Below are positions 27,901 to 34,975 of a DNA stretch of 64,000 nt, piece by piece. The stretch lies in assembly GCF_900142605.1 (NCBI RefSeq), contig NZ_FRBL01000007.1, positions 124,001 to 188,000 on the forward strand. The letters are read 5' to 3'. Every line of letters starts with the position of its first letter. Position 1 is the stretch's first letter. This DNA comes from Chitinophaga jiangningensis (GTDB lineage Bacteria; Bacteroidota; Bacteroidia; Chitinophagales; Chitinophagaceae). Position numbers and translations under genes: made by a program. The notes beneath the pieces were generated by a model that worked only from the letters and a program-made list of their open reading frames with translations, was not told where the DNA came from and made no database searches.

Positions 27901-27989
27901 TCTTTCCATAAATTGCTATAATCTGACTGGGCCATGGTGTTGGTAACGGTTAAGGTTAAAACAATGCATAATGCTAACAGGGTACGCAT
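21942..27989 (-). CDS. Alpha-2-macroglobulin family protein with CAEQ thioester motif
   Basis: 2015 residues, start at 27989 (MRTLLALCIVLTLTVTNTMAQ, a type I signal peptide with no lipobox Cys). The N-terminal 450 residues are helical repeats; macroglobulin-like beta domains follow (LFFFTDRGLYRPGQVLYFKG is the classic MG signature). At about 1186-1240 comes an Ala/Pro/Gly/Lys-rich low-complexity stretch that sits where a bait region would be, then the A2M signature (AFFFPDLRTDANG...). C1473-A-E-Q1476 in FPYDCAEQ is a CxEQ thioester motif, followed by the alpha-alpha toroid of the thioester domain. Such proteins trap proteases in the periplasm or at the surface. The usual partner, penicillin-binding protein 1C, is not adjacent. 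The gene is monocistronic, with a strong terminator downstream. Confidence 0.93.
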   Translation of the reverse strand: MRTLLALCIVLTLTVTNTMAQSDYSNLWKEVEQLETQGLSTSGAKKVDELFRKAVADKNQEQKIKALIYQLRYASVLKDSSLDYGLERLEKETAEAQGPAKAILYSMKAEILWTYLQSNSYAIMSRLDVVNDQSKDIRTWSAQRLNTAITQAYEASLAQPELLKKAPISAYSQIIDKGQNANGLQPTVYDLLAYRAINYYRSGYNTMNKPANQFELTDPAAFAPATEFAVHAFTSPDTSSLQLKALLLYQDLIAFHLKDEQKTALAEADVQRLKYVKEISVAAEKNELYNSALTHMLQTYRSSPAYATVAAMKAESLLEDLPLGFGDIKPVTPTQHQQVAQVLEIVEEALKAYPQAAGAAECQNIKNRVLFPEMELTTEKVNVPGQALRILSKYRNTGTAYFKLIPVTESQWSKALTEMKWYDETELFRKIITNTPAVRSWNQPLPAGTDHFGHAAEVKVDALQPGMYLLLMSTNNTFSTNDNLMVGKFFDVSDIAFLTSDSTLYALDRTTGQPLPGARLDISTMTPNPDTKQLDKIFSGSADNNGKITVAYSTKRYADKWMLWTYKNQQLIVSNINDYSFRIRGGYVQPVKEDNRRLFFFTDRGLYRPGQVLYFKGIVLEKAGNNDSRVLAGFKTTVHLHDANNEIVDSVVVTANDFGAFSGKFTLPLGRLTGTYRLTDAITNASTNFNVEEYKRPKFEVKFDPVKIAYRVGDTVTANGKAIAFAGNNVDGAKVSYRVVRVPRFPYPWLGYKYYIPRGNSQEIVSGTTVTDAQGKFNIQFTAIPDKTIDTALAPYFVYQVSATVTDINGETRSQTQDINAGYNTLLLSVQVDAWNKVKITTTNLNGEFEAANLQLRLQPLKPVERLLRTRYWEEPDQFIYSAEEYARLFPLDVYKDEDQLEKRPLLPAVFEKQLSSVKEGITDPGYSKLKPGFYQLEVTATPAKGKPVVQKEIFEVTEPGKETMPYPMYSWYYTENKTYKPGQQAVVKVASAKDAYVLQEEMRGEQPTVITAFKLTGTDTRKYDLTQKDLGGAQVNFNWIRDNRFQHIAIMFPVATDDKSLKVELASHRDKLAPGEKEKWSVKVSGENAQQAEASFLAGMYDASLDALRPFSWNLPVLGVTNYMRGGLSMSDNSGSESASIISYLEDKNKYTNVVYPSLNWFGWGLDLSGASRLYMRGAGAPAAAMMVKESRSAKRAAPAGGIAKMEMADAAAGTGTVPPPPAPEAPANSSANAPAKARTNFNETAFFFPDLRTDANGNVSFEFTMPEALTKWKFQGLAHTKAAAFGLLTQEIVTQKTLMVQPFAPRFMREGDKINFTAKISNLADSPLIGQAHLELLDAATMQPVDGWFQNIFPVQHFTAKAGQSTQVSFPLQVPNGFGSTLIYRITAQAGNFSDGEENALPVLTNRMLVTESVPLSMIGDGTKTVNFKKLEESDASETLQQHAVTVEYTSNPAWYAVQALPYLMEFPYDCAEQVFNRYYANVLGGWIVSQRPAIKEIFEKWKTANTAALMSNLEKNQDLKSLLLQQTPWVLDAKNENQQKHNIAKLFDAANIRTGADVALQQLAAKQNHNGSFPWFAGLSDDRFITQYIVAGIGRLNGLTGNTNGQANTIAEKAIKYLDAKLVADYKRMISQKIKPENQHVYGIDIQYLYARSFFDVAKSAEVTTLHNYYLKLAKKDWLKFTLYEKAMAALLFHRLHDNVTATAIVKSLKENAIVSPEMGMYWKSNTGGYFWSQAPVETQAMLIDAFTTVAGDKQSAAQMKTWLLKNKQTNNWNTTKATADGCYAMLIGGDNWLAAVPSVDIKLGAVDISSASSDAEAGTGYIRKQFNGKDVKPAMGKIEVAVKGSKGQPSWGAVYWQYFEQLDKITAAQTPLTIEKQLYKEVNAANGPVLTQLNDGNQLHVGDKLKARIVLRVDRDMEYVHLKDMRAAAFEPLNVLSTAKYQGGMGYYESTKDASTDFFFNALPKGTWVFEYPMYVTHEGTFSNGVATVQCMYAPEFNAHSEGINVKVVEK

Positions 27990-28088
27990 ACTGGGTTTAT
28001 TTGGAATTGGAGTAAAAGAAAAAGGTGAAAAGTATAGGGAAATCCCCATTACTCTCCACCATTTCAGAATATATTAACTGTCGGAAAA

Positions 28089-28976
28089 TTAAGCCAGTGC
28101 AGCTTTTTTGCTCAGCACTTCTGCCATAGTTTTACCGATGTTTGCAGGGCTTTCTACAACGTGAACGCCGCATTCAGCCATGATTTTCATTTTAGCAGCA
28201 GCGGTATCTTCTGCACCACCGATGATGGCACCAGCGTGGCCCATACGACGGCCCGGAGGAGCAGTTTGGCCAGCGATGAAACCTACCACAGGTTTGGTAG
28301 CGTGTTCTTTGATCCAGCGTGCAGCTTCAGCTTCCATGCTACCACCGATTTCACCGATCATAATGATACCTTCAGTTTCAGGATCGTTCATCAGCAGCTC
28401 CACCGCATCTTTGGTTGGAGTACCAATGATTGGATCACCACCGATACCGATAGCAGTAGAAACACCCAGACCCGCTTTAACCACCTGGTCAGCTGCTTCG
28501 TAAGTGAGGGTACCGGATTTAGATACAATACCGATTTTACCTTTTTTGAAGATAAAACCAGGCATAATACCCACTTTCGCTTCTTCAGCAGTGATAACAC
28601 CAGGGCAGTTAGGTCCGATGAGGCGAGTGTTAGTACCTACCAGGAAGTTTTTGGCTTTCACCATGTCCTGAACAGGGATACCTTCAGTGATACATACCAC
28701 CAGGGCAACACCAGCTTCAGCAGCTTCCATGATAGCGTCAGCAGCAAATGCCGGCGGTACGAAAATGATAGAAACGTTAGCACCGGTTGCTTTTACAGCA
28801 TCCGCAACGGTATTGAATACCGGGCGCTCCAGGTGAGTAGATCCACCTTTACCTGGTGTTACACCACCTACTACATTGGTTCCGTAATCGATCATCTGTG
28901 TGGCATGGAAAGTACCTTCAGTACCGGTAAATCCTTGCACAATCACCTTACTATCCTTATTAACTAAAACACTCAT
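28089..28976 (-). CDS. sucD: Succinyl-CoA ligase (synthetase) subunit alpha
   Basis: 295 residues. It catalyses the substrate-level phosphorylation step of the TCA cycle with the beta subunit (sucC), which is not in this window. The CoA-binding Rossmann domain is at 1-130 (IVQGFTGTEGTFHATQMIDYGT), with the phosphohistidine H247 in RRMGHAGAIIGG and the GPNCPGVI segment. Length is as expected (about 290). It has its own promoter-like sequence at 29027-29057 and ends 99 bases before the A2M start. Separation of sucD from sucC is common in Bacteroidota. Confidence 0.97.
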   Translation of the reverse strand: MSVLVNKDSKVIVQGFTGTEGTFHATQMIDYGTNVVGGVTPGKGGSTHLERPVFNTVADAVKATGANVSIIFVPPAFAADAIMEAAEAGVALVVCITEGIPVQDMVKAKNFLVGTNTRLIGPNCPGVITAEEAKVGIMPGFIFKKGKIGIVSKSGTLTYEAADQVVKAGLGVSTAIGIGGDPIIGTPTKDAVELLMNDPETEGIIMIGEIGGSMEAEAARWIKEHATKPVVGFIAGQTAPPGRRMGHAGAIIGGAEDTAAAKMKIMAECGVHVVESPANIGKTMAEVLSKKAALA

Positions 28977-29026
28977 CGCGCTTGTTTTATTGGTTTATTT
29001 TATAATGTTTATTTTTTCCGGTGTGG

Positions 29027-29057
29027 CAAAAATAAGCTGATTTAAACAATTCTGCAA
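29027..29057 (-). promoter_or_regulatory. Promoter for sucD (TTG - N20 - TATTTTTG)
   Basis: On the minus strand a TTG (29055-29057), 20 bases of spacer and TATTTTTG (29027-29034) fit the -33/-7 pattern of the Bacteroidota housekeeping sigma factor. The predicted leader is about 45-50 bases. The remaining sequence to 29177 shows no gene or convincing terminator. Confidence 0.55.
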
Positions 29058-29177
29058 TTTACCCCACCCGCAATCAGGAGTATTTTGCAATTTACGTTAT
29101 GTCCCAGTAAGTTGGGGAAGAAAAATTTGATAGCAACTCACACCAACAAAGCTGGGTACTAAACACTGTTTATCTAA

Positions 29178-30011
29178 CTATTTTTTATCATCGCCGCTCT
29201 CGTTGCCCCCTTTATTCTTCAAGTCTTCCTTCCATTTACCACTGCTAAACAGCTCATGCTGACGCATTTCCTTGGCTTCACGGAGGAACTCGGAGGCAAA
29301 AATGAAGTCGTTCAGCAGCTGGTCATTGCTGAACACAATTTCTTTATTGGAGCCTTCCCACTGCTTCTGGCCCTGGTACATGTACACAATATGGTCGCCG
29401 CTTTCCATTACGGTGTTCATATCATGGGTATTCATTACGGTGGTGATATTGTATTCTACGGTCAGTTCCTTGATCAGCTGGTCGATCAGCAGGGATGTTT
29501 GCGGGTCCAGCCCGGAGTTAGGCTCATCACAAAACAGGTATTTAGGGTTCAGCACAATGGCCCGGGCAATCCCTACCCTCTTTTTCATACCGCCGGAGAT
29601 CTCGGCCGGGTATTTCCTGGCTGCATCCTTCAGGTTCACACGCTCCAGGCACTCCGCAACGCGCTTTTTCTTATCGCGGTAGCTGCCGGTACCGAACATA
29701 TCCAGTGGAAACATTACATTCTGCTCCACCGTCATGCTATCAAACAGGGCCGATCCCTGAAACAGCATGCCTATTTCCTGGCGTATCGCCTTACGCTCAT
29801 GGGTATCCATGGTAGTGAAGTCCTTGCCATCGTAGAGGATTTTACCTGCATCCACCTCAATCAGCCCCACTATACACTTCATCATCACGGTTTTTCCGCT
29901 ACCACTGGCGCCGATAATAAGGTTCACCTTACCGGATTCCATTACCGCCGAAACGCCCTTTAATATCTCCTTATCGCCAAAGCCTTTTTTTATGTCTTGC
30001 AGTTCAATCAT
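29178..30011 (-). CDS. ABC transporter ATPase, MlaF-like (phospholipid/MCE system)
   Basis: 277 residues. Cytoplasmic ATPase with Walker A GASGSGKT (about 34-41), the MlaF-type Q-loop region, signature ISGGMKKRVGIARAI, Walker B YLFCDEPNSGLD and H-loop NTHDMN. ISGGM and DEPNSGLDP are characteristic of the Mla/TtgA2 branch. The C-terminal 30 residues are charged and probably disordered (ENKGGNESGDDKK type). It is 16 bases downstream of the matching permease. The pair should move lipids between inner and outer membranes with an MCE protein, which would normally follow but is absent here. Confidence 0.92.
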   Translation of the reverse strand: MIELQDIKKGFGDKEILKGVSAVMESGKVNLIIGASGSGKTVMMKCIVGLIEVDAGKILYDGKDFTTMDTHERKAIRQEIGMLFQGSALFDSMTVEQNVMFPLDMFGTGSYRDKKKRVAECLERVNLKDAARKYPAEISGGMKKRVGIARAIVLNPKYLFCDEPNSGLDPQTSLLIDQLIKELTVEYNITTVMNTHDMNTVMESGDHIVYMYQGQKQWEGSNKEIVFSNDQLLNDFIFASEFLREAKEMRQHELFSSGKWKEDLKNKGGNESGDDKK

Positions 30012-30027
30012 GATTCGTAGAAATAGC

Positions 30028-30771
30028 TTACAGTAAAATGGCTGTCAGTGCATAGTCCATAAACAACACCAGCACACAGCTCACCACTACCGCAGTGGTG
30101 CTGGCCTTACCGATTTCCAGGGCGCCGCCTCTTACATTATAACCGTAGTAGGCCGACACACTGGATATTATAAATCCAAAGGTATATGATTTCGCCAGGG
30201 CGAAAAATACGTTATAAGCCCTGAAATCCTGCCGTAACCCTTGCAGAAACTCATCGGGAGAAATAATGCCGGACAGTACACCGGCTTCTTTACCACCCCA
30301 TACTCCCAGAAACCCGGCAATCATTACCAGTACCGGTATCATCAGTACTGCTGCCAGTATTTTCGGTAAGATGAGATAGCCCTTGGTGTTAATACCCATG
30401 ATCTCGAGCGCATCAATCTGCTCGGACACACGCATATTCCCCAACTCAGAGGCTATTTTAGAACCCACCACACCTGCCAGTACAATGCTGGTAAGCGTAG
30501 GCGCAAATTCAAGAATAATGGTATCCCGTACTACCTGGGCGATAGTACTCTTAGGAATGATCGGGTTTACAAGCTGATAGGCGGTTTGCAAGGTAGTAAC
30601 CCCACCCATGAACAGGGAAATGATAAATACTATCCCGAACGACCCTACGCCAATATCCACACACTGCTGCATAAACTGTTTCCAGTACATCTTCATGTTT
30701 TCCGGGCGGGAAAACATGCCCTTGAGCATCAGCAAATAGTTTCCAAAATGATAGAAAAATCTGAATTCCAT
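30028..30771 (-). CDS. ABC transporter permease, MlaE family
   Basis: 247 residues, five to six membrane helices. The MlaE signature is clear: VGSKIASELGNMRVSEQIDALEIMGINTKGYLILP spans about residues 105-140, the coupling region that meets the ATPase. The C-terminus ends in a membrane helix (VVSCVLVLFMDYALTAILL). First gene of a two-gene operon with the MlaF-like ATPase. A TATCTTTG box at 30779-30786 lies only 7 bases before the ATG, so the transcript may be leaderless or nearly so. Confidence 0.93.
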   Translation of the reverse strand: MEFRFFYHFGNYLLMLKGMFSRPENMKMYWKQFMQQCVDIGVGSFGIVFIISLFMGGVTTLQTAYQLVNPIIPKSTIAQVVRDTIILEFAPTLTSIVLAGVVGSKIASELGNMRVSEQIDALEIMGINTKGYLILPKILAAVLMIPVLVMIAGFLGVWGGKEAGVLSGIISPDEFLQGLRQDFRAYNVFFALAKSYTFGFIISSVSAYYGYNVRGGALEIGKASTTAVVVSCVLVLFMDYALTAILL

Positions 30772-30778
30772 AACCGGC

Positions 30779-30786
30779 CAAAGATA
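30779..30786 (-). promoter_or_regulatory. -7 promoter box for mlaE-mlaF
   Basis: TATCTTTG on the minus strand, exact TAnnTTTG. With 7 bases to the ATG there is no room for a ribosome site. A TTTG lies 13 bases further upstream (30800-30803), closer than the usual -33 spacing. Confidence 0.45.
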
Positions 30787-30834
30787 TGACAGATTTTGTC
30801 AAACCTGCCTGAATTTCCGATTAATTCAGCAGCC

Positions 30835-31866
30835 CTATTTTAAACTGCTAACCAACAGCCGTTTCAGACTGCGCTCCACGATCTCCCCCATGGACTTGCA
30901 TCGGGCAAAGGCCTGGTCGTGATAATATTCCGCCAACTCACTGCCCAGCTGGTGTATCTTCTCGGGAAAGGATACACGATCCGTCATGATCACATCCCGG
31001 AGGTCCTTGATGCGGTGCCGCTGCACCTTAATACGCCGGGCTATGAGCGCGCGCTCCTCCTGTTGGTACTGCTTCACCACCTCCGCATTCAGGTGCTTGA
31101 TGGCCAGGTCCACAAATACCCTGTTTTCCTTAAAAAACTGTGGCATATATAATGTGCGCTTCCCCTCATAAAACTGCTGATCAAAGTCGATCGCCCGGAT
31201 GCGGAACTGCACATCATCAAAATCGGGTGTAATATCAAATACAAAGTTATAACTGCGCATATCCCCCAGCAGCCGCACAAAACAGCGCTCGTTGAATTTT
31301 ACAAACTCTTTGGCTATACGTTTAGGGTTAAACTCCGGCCGTTGCAGGTACTGATCAATAAACTGATCGCCCGGAACACCGGCAATATGCTCTTCCACCA
31401 GCGTATTCCCGTCTATGAGGAAGTTCATCCAGTAGGGCGAGAGAATATGTTCCAGTTCCAGGCCATAAATCCTGGAGGCATCTGCTATCTTCACATAAAA
31501 ATAATCGTATACCTCGTTGTAGTTATTGACGATCTTGATCCGGAACGGATGGCTGTTACCGAAGGTACAATAGTCGATCCGCTCAATGTGGAGGTGCTCC
31601 TCGGCCGACTGATCCCCACCTGCTTTCAATATGGAGTAGATACGTTTTAACCCGGCATGAATCGTTTCCTGCATGCTATGCGGGTAAAACACCGTTTCCC
31701 AGAGGGTATCCTTACCCTGCTTGTCGTACACGGGAATGGCGTATTCATAGTAACGCAGTTCCTGGTAGTCCACCGGCAATTTCACTTCCCGCTCATAGAG
31801 TTTCAGGTAATTTCTGAAAGCCTGGTTAATCGGGAAAAATATCTTTTTTCTGGAGATCTGCTGCAT
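30835..31866 (-). CDS. Unrecognised protein with divergent kinase-like motifs
   Basis: 343 residues, no signal peptide or membrane helix. I do not recognise the family. Several pieces fall in the order of a eukaryotic-like or APH-type kinase: a strand with Lys (DYFYVKIADA, K126), an acidic helix (YGLELEHIL, E137/E139), a hinge-like segment (LVEEHIAGVPGDQF, 157-169), a catalytic-loop-like GDMRSYNFVF with D202 and N207, and a DFG-like IDFD (227-229). The C-terminal third is basic and helical. The usual HGD His is replaced by Leu-Gly. The gene lies between the mlaE promoter and maeB. Kinase activity is inference from motif order alone; function is unknown. Confidence 0.6.
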   Translation of the reverse strand: MQQISRKKIFFPINQAFRNYLKLYEREVKLPVDYQELRYYEYAIPVYDKQGKDTLWETVFYPHSMQETIHAGLKRIYSILKAGGDQSAEEHLHIERIDYCTFGNSHPFRIKIVNNYNEVYDYFYVKIADASRIYGLELEHILSPYWMNFLIDGNTLVEEHIAGVPGDQFIDQYLQRPEFNPKRIAKEFVKFNERCFVRLLGDMRSYNFVFDITPDFDDVQFRIRAIDFDQQFYEGKRTLYMPQFFKENRVFVDLAIKHLNAEVVKQYQQEERALIARRIKVQRHRIKDLRDVIMTDRVSFPEKIHQLGSELAEYYHDQAFARCKSMGEIVERSLKRLLVSSLK

Positions 31867-31896
31867 GACTTAAATATAGTACAATTCATGCAAAAA

Positions 31897-31949
31897 AGCC
31901 ATCAGCGCGAAGATGGCAGTAGTCGTACCGCATCTCCACGCTGATGGCT
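31897..31949 (-). terminator. Terminator downstream of maeB
   Basis: An 11-bp outer stem AGCCATCAGCG with its exact complement, an inner AGATG/CATCT stem, and TTTTTT directly after the hairpin on the minus strand. It lies 17 bases after the maeB stop codon. Confidence 0.75.
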
Positions 31950-31966
31950 ATATTAATCTGATCAGA

Positions 31967-34285
31967 CTATTTCTTTTTCTTTCCTTTGGATTTCTCTTCC
32001 GCTTTTTTATCGCGGCAGCATTTTTCCTGTGCATCTACTACGGCGATATTTACCATGTTCACAATCTGGCGAACGGTACTTCCCAGTTGCAGAATGTGTA
32101 CAGGTTTTTTCATACCCAGCAGTACCGGGCCGATGGCGTCAAAACCTGCTACTTCCTGGAGGAGGTTATAGGCTACGTTACCTGCGGTCAGGTTAGGGAA
32201 AATGAGGGTGTTTACTTCACCATCCATCAGTTCAGTGAATGGATAGTTATCCTTCAGAATTTCCTTGTTAAAGGCCATTGCTGCCTGGATTTCACCATCC
32301 ACAATCAGGGAAGGATTTTTTTGTTTCACGATATCGCGCGCTTTGGCTACCAGCTGTGCCTCAGGGGTAGGACTGGAACCGAAGTTAGAGTACGACAGCA
32401 TAGCGATACGCGGCGTGATATTGAAGTGTTGAACTTCTTTTGCCACCATCAGGGTGATTTCTGCCAGCTCTTCCGCAGTTGGGTTGAAGTTGACAGTAGT
32501 ATCAGCCAGGAACAGCGGTCCACGCTTGGTTTGAATGATGTACATACCTGCTACTTTCTTCACGCCATCTTCCATACCGATCACCTGCAGTGCCGGGCGG
32601 ATGGTATCAGGGTATTTGCGGGTAAGGCCGGAGATCAGTGCATCTGCTTCACCGGTTTCCACCATCATACAGCCAAAGTAGTTACGCTCACGCATAACTT
32701 TTTTCGCTTCATATAAGTTAAAGCCTTTACGCTTACGCTTTTCGAAGAACAGCTCACCAAATTTGTGGCGTTTTTCCTGCATTTCATCGCTCTTAGGATC
32801 GATCAGCTCAATACCTTCGATATCGATCGCATGTTCAGCAGCGAGGTTACGGATACGGGTTTCGTTACCCAACAGGATTGGGATGGCGATACCTTCGTCG
32901 TTAACTACCTGCGCAGCTTTCAGCACTTTGATATTATCTGCCTCCGCAAATACCACTTTCCTTGGATCACGGCGGGCTTTGGTACCAATTACGCGGAACA
33001 GCTGGTTATCCAGTCCCAGACGGCCGTTCAGCTCAACTTTATAGGCTTCCCAGTCCTTAATAGGATGCTGTGCTACACCGCTATCCATCGCAGCTTTAGC
33101 TACAGCTGGCGCTACCGTGCTGAGCAGGCGTGGGTCAAGCGGCTTTGGAATGATGTATTTAGGACCGAAGAAGATATTCTTTTCGTTGTAAGCAAGGTTC
33201 ACAATGTCCGGCACCGGCGATTTCGCCAGTTCGGCCAGGGCGCGTACAGCTGCCAGTTTCATTGCCTCATTGATCTGGGTGGCTCTCACGTCCATGGCGC
33301 CACGGAAGATATAAGGGAAACCTAATACGTTGTTTACCTGGTTAGGATAATCAGAGCGGCCGGTAGCCATGATTACATCCGGACGTGCTGCCACGGCTGT
33401 ATCATAGGCAATCTCAGGGTCAGGGTTAGCCATCGCCATCACGATCGGATTTTTGGCCATGCTTTTGATCATCTCCTGGGTAACCACGTTACCAACAGAT
33501 AAGCCCAGGAACACATCGGCGCCTTTCATGGCTTCTGCCAGGGTTTTTACTTTTGATTTGGTAGCAAACTGCATGTGCATCGGCGTAAGGTCTTTACGCT
33601 CGGTATTCAGCACACCATCTTTATCAAACAGGATGAAGTTCTCCAGCTTCGCACCCAGCGCGAGATAGAGGCGAACGCACGCCATAGCAGCTGCACCGGC
33701 ACCATTTACCACGATCTTCACTTTATCCACTTTTTTCTTCACCAGTTCCAGACCGTTCAGGAGGGCTGCACTTGAAATGATCGCCGTACCGTGCTGGTCG
33801 TCGTGCATAACAGGTATTTTCAGCTCCTTGCGCAGTCTTTCCTCAATTTCAAAGCATTCCGGACTCTTGATATCCTCCAGGTTAATCCCCCCGAAGGTTG
33901 GTTCCAGTGCTTTTACGGCAGCCACGAAGCTGTCCGGATCTTTAGTATTTAATTCTATATCGAATACGTCAATGTCTGCAAAGATTTTGAACAATACACC
34001 TTTACCTTCCATCACCGGCTTACTGGCTTCCGGACCAATATCGCCCAAACCCAATACAGCGGTACCATTGCTGATAACCCCCACCAGGTTGCCTTTCGCG
34101 GTATATTTGTAAACATTTTCCGGATCGTTGTAAATCTCCTTACAAGGTTCGGCTACACCTGGAGAATAAGCGAGGGAGAGATCCCATTGTGATTTTGTAT
34201 CTTTCGTAGGTACTACTTCAATTTTGCCCGGCCTGCCTTTTGCATGATAGTCTAATGCATCCTGCTTGTTCAGTTTTTTTGCCAT
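31967..34285 (-). CDS. maeB: NADP-dependent malic enzyme with phosphotransacetylase-like domain
   Basis: 772 residues from the ATG at 34285 (MAKKLNKQDALDYH). Residues 1-430 form the malic enzyme: the Tyr/Lys catalytic segment (YSPGVAEPC), MHDDQHGTAI, and a Rossmann motif VVNGAGAAAMACVRL. Residues about 430-760 form a phosphate acetyltransferase-like domain (VFAEADNIKVLKAAQ, LSYSNFGSSP), as in MaeB, where it has a regulatory role. It converts malate to pyruvate with NADPH. The C-terminus has a Lys-rich tail (KGKKKK) that is not part of the fold. An ATG 11 codons upstream is less likely because it lies beyond the family start. Confidence 0.96.
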   Translation of the reverse strand: MAKKLNKQDALDYHAKGRPGKIEVVPTKDTKSQWDLSLAYSPGVAEPCKEIYNDPENVYKYTAKGNLVGVISNGTAVLGLGDIGPEASKPVMEGKGVLFKIFADIDVFDIELNTKDPDSFVAAVKALEPTFGGINLEDIKSPECFEIEERLRKELKIPVMHDDQHGTAIISSAALLNGLELVKKKVDKVKIVVNGAGAAAMACVRLYLALGAKLENFILFDKDGVLNTERKDLTPMHMQFATKSKVKTLAEAMKGADVFLGLSVGNVVTQEMIKSMAKNPIVMAMANPDPEIAYDTAVAARPDVIMATGRSDYPNQVNNVLGFPYIFRGAMDVRATQINEAMKLAAVRALAELAKSPVPDIVNLAYNEKNIFFGPKYIIPKPLDPRLLSTVAPAVAKAAMDSGVAQHPIKDWEAYKVELNGRLGLDNQLFRVIGTKARRDPRKVVFAEADNIKVLKAAQVVNDEGIAIPILLGNETRIRNLAAEHAIDIEGIELIDPKSDEMQEKRHKFGELFFEKRKRKGFNLYEAKKVMRERNYFGCMMVETGEADALISGLTRKYPDTIRPALQVIGMEDGVKKVAGMYIIQTKRGPLFLADTTVNFNPTAEELAEITLMVAKEVQHFNITPRIAMLSYSNFGSSPTPEAQLVAKARDIVKQKNPSLIVDGEIQAAMAFNKEILKDNYPFTELMDGEVNTLIFPNLTAGNVAYNLLQEVAGFDAIGPVLLGMKKPVHILQLGSTVRQIVNMVNIAVVDAQEKCCRDKKAEEKSKGKKKK

Positions 34286-34313
34286 ATCAAGTTTAGATTG
34301 TTGTAATTGGGCG

Positions 34314-34334
34314 TGCAATATACGAAGTATTGCA
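34314..34334. promoter_or_regulatory. Operator-like inverted repeat upstream of maeB
   Basis: TGCAATA - 7 bases - TATTGCA, a perfect 7-bp dyad 29 bases upstream of the maeB ATG and about 100 bases upstream of the divergent DUF4293 gene. Size and symmetry suit a dimeric regulator. No regulator gene is adjacent. Confidence 0.4.
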
Positions 34335-34431
34335 GTACCACAACCAGTTAATCCCCCGGGCTTATCGTACTCAACTCATAAATAACAGTTAAATTTCCTT
34401 ACTTTTACGGCGTTAAACATTTGCAAATAAT

Positions 34432-34875
34432 ATGATACAACGCATCCAGAGTCTTTACTTACTTTTAGCCGCCGGCGCAGGGGTGGGAGTGCTTCTCAGT
34501 AACTTATGGAAAGCAACTTTTTCTAATTCCCCGGAAATATCTTACGTAAACGCCTCTAATAACTACCTGATGTATGTGCTCTACATCATCATCATATTAA
34601 TGGCTTTTGCATGTATCTTCCTGTATAAAAAGAGAAAATTGCAGTTTCGTTTAACTGTTATTAATATCCTGCTGACCCTCGGGGCTATCGCATACCAGTA
34701 TTATTTGGTTTCGAAAGAAGCTAACGCATTGGTTGCCAGTGGAAAAGTTATTGCAAATGCATCCTATCTCCCGGCATCTTTCCTGCCGATTGTGATGGTA
34801 GTGTTACTGTTTTTGGCTGCAAGGGGTATTTATAAGGATGAGAAACTGATCAAATCACTGGATCGCCTGAGATAA
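34432..34875 (+). CDS. DUF4293 family membrane protein
   Basis: 147 residues with four membrane helices (about 6-25, 42-63, 70-90, 115-135) and the family N-terminus MIQRIQSLYLLLAA. It ends with a basic tail (KLIKSLDRLR). The function of DUF4293 is unknown; it is typical of Bacteroidota. Divergent from maeB, followed by a strong terminator, so it is probably transcribed alone. A TACTTTTA box near 34400-34407 is one base off the -7 consensus. Confidence 0.85.
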   Translation: MIQRIQSLYLLLAAGAGVGVLLSNLWKATFSNSPEISYVNASNNYLMYVLYIIIILMAFACIFLYKKRKLQFRLTVINILLTLGAIAYQYYLVSKEANALVASGKVIANASYLPASFLPIVMVVLLFLAARGIYKDEKLIKSLDRLR

Positions 34876-34893
34876 TAAAAAATGCATTTATAC

Positions 34894-34932
34894 AAAAAGC
34901 AGCCGGTTTCCTGATACCGGCTGCTTTTTTTT
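34894..34932 (+). terminator. Strong intrinsic terminator after the DUF4293 gene
   Basis: AAAAAGCAGCCGGT pairs perfectly with ACCGGCTGCTTTTT around an 8-base loop, followed by further T residues. The A-run on the left would also stop leftward transcripts of the 34976-35347 gene. Confidence 0.9.
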
Positions 34933-34975
34933 GCCCTATCTTTTGCTACATTTCGGAGCATCCCTGTTAGGGCTC

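Noticed and set aside
34314..34334. loxP- or dif-like recombination site (ATACGAAGTAT core)
   Set aside because: Arms are only 7 bp, no recombinase gene is near, and the resemblance is to a short core only; operator is the simpler reading.
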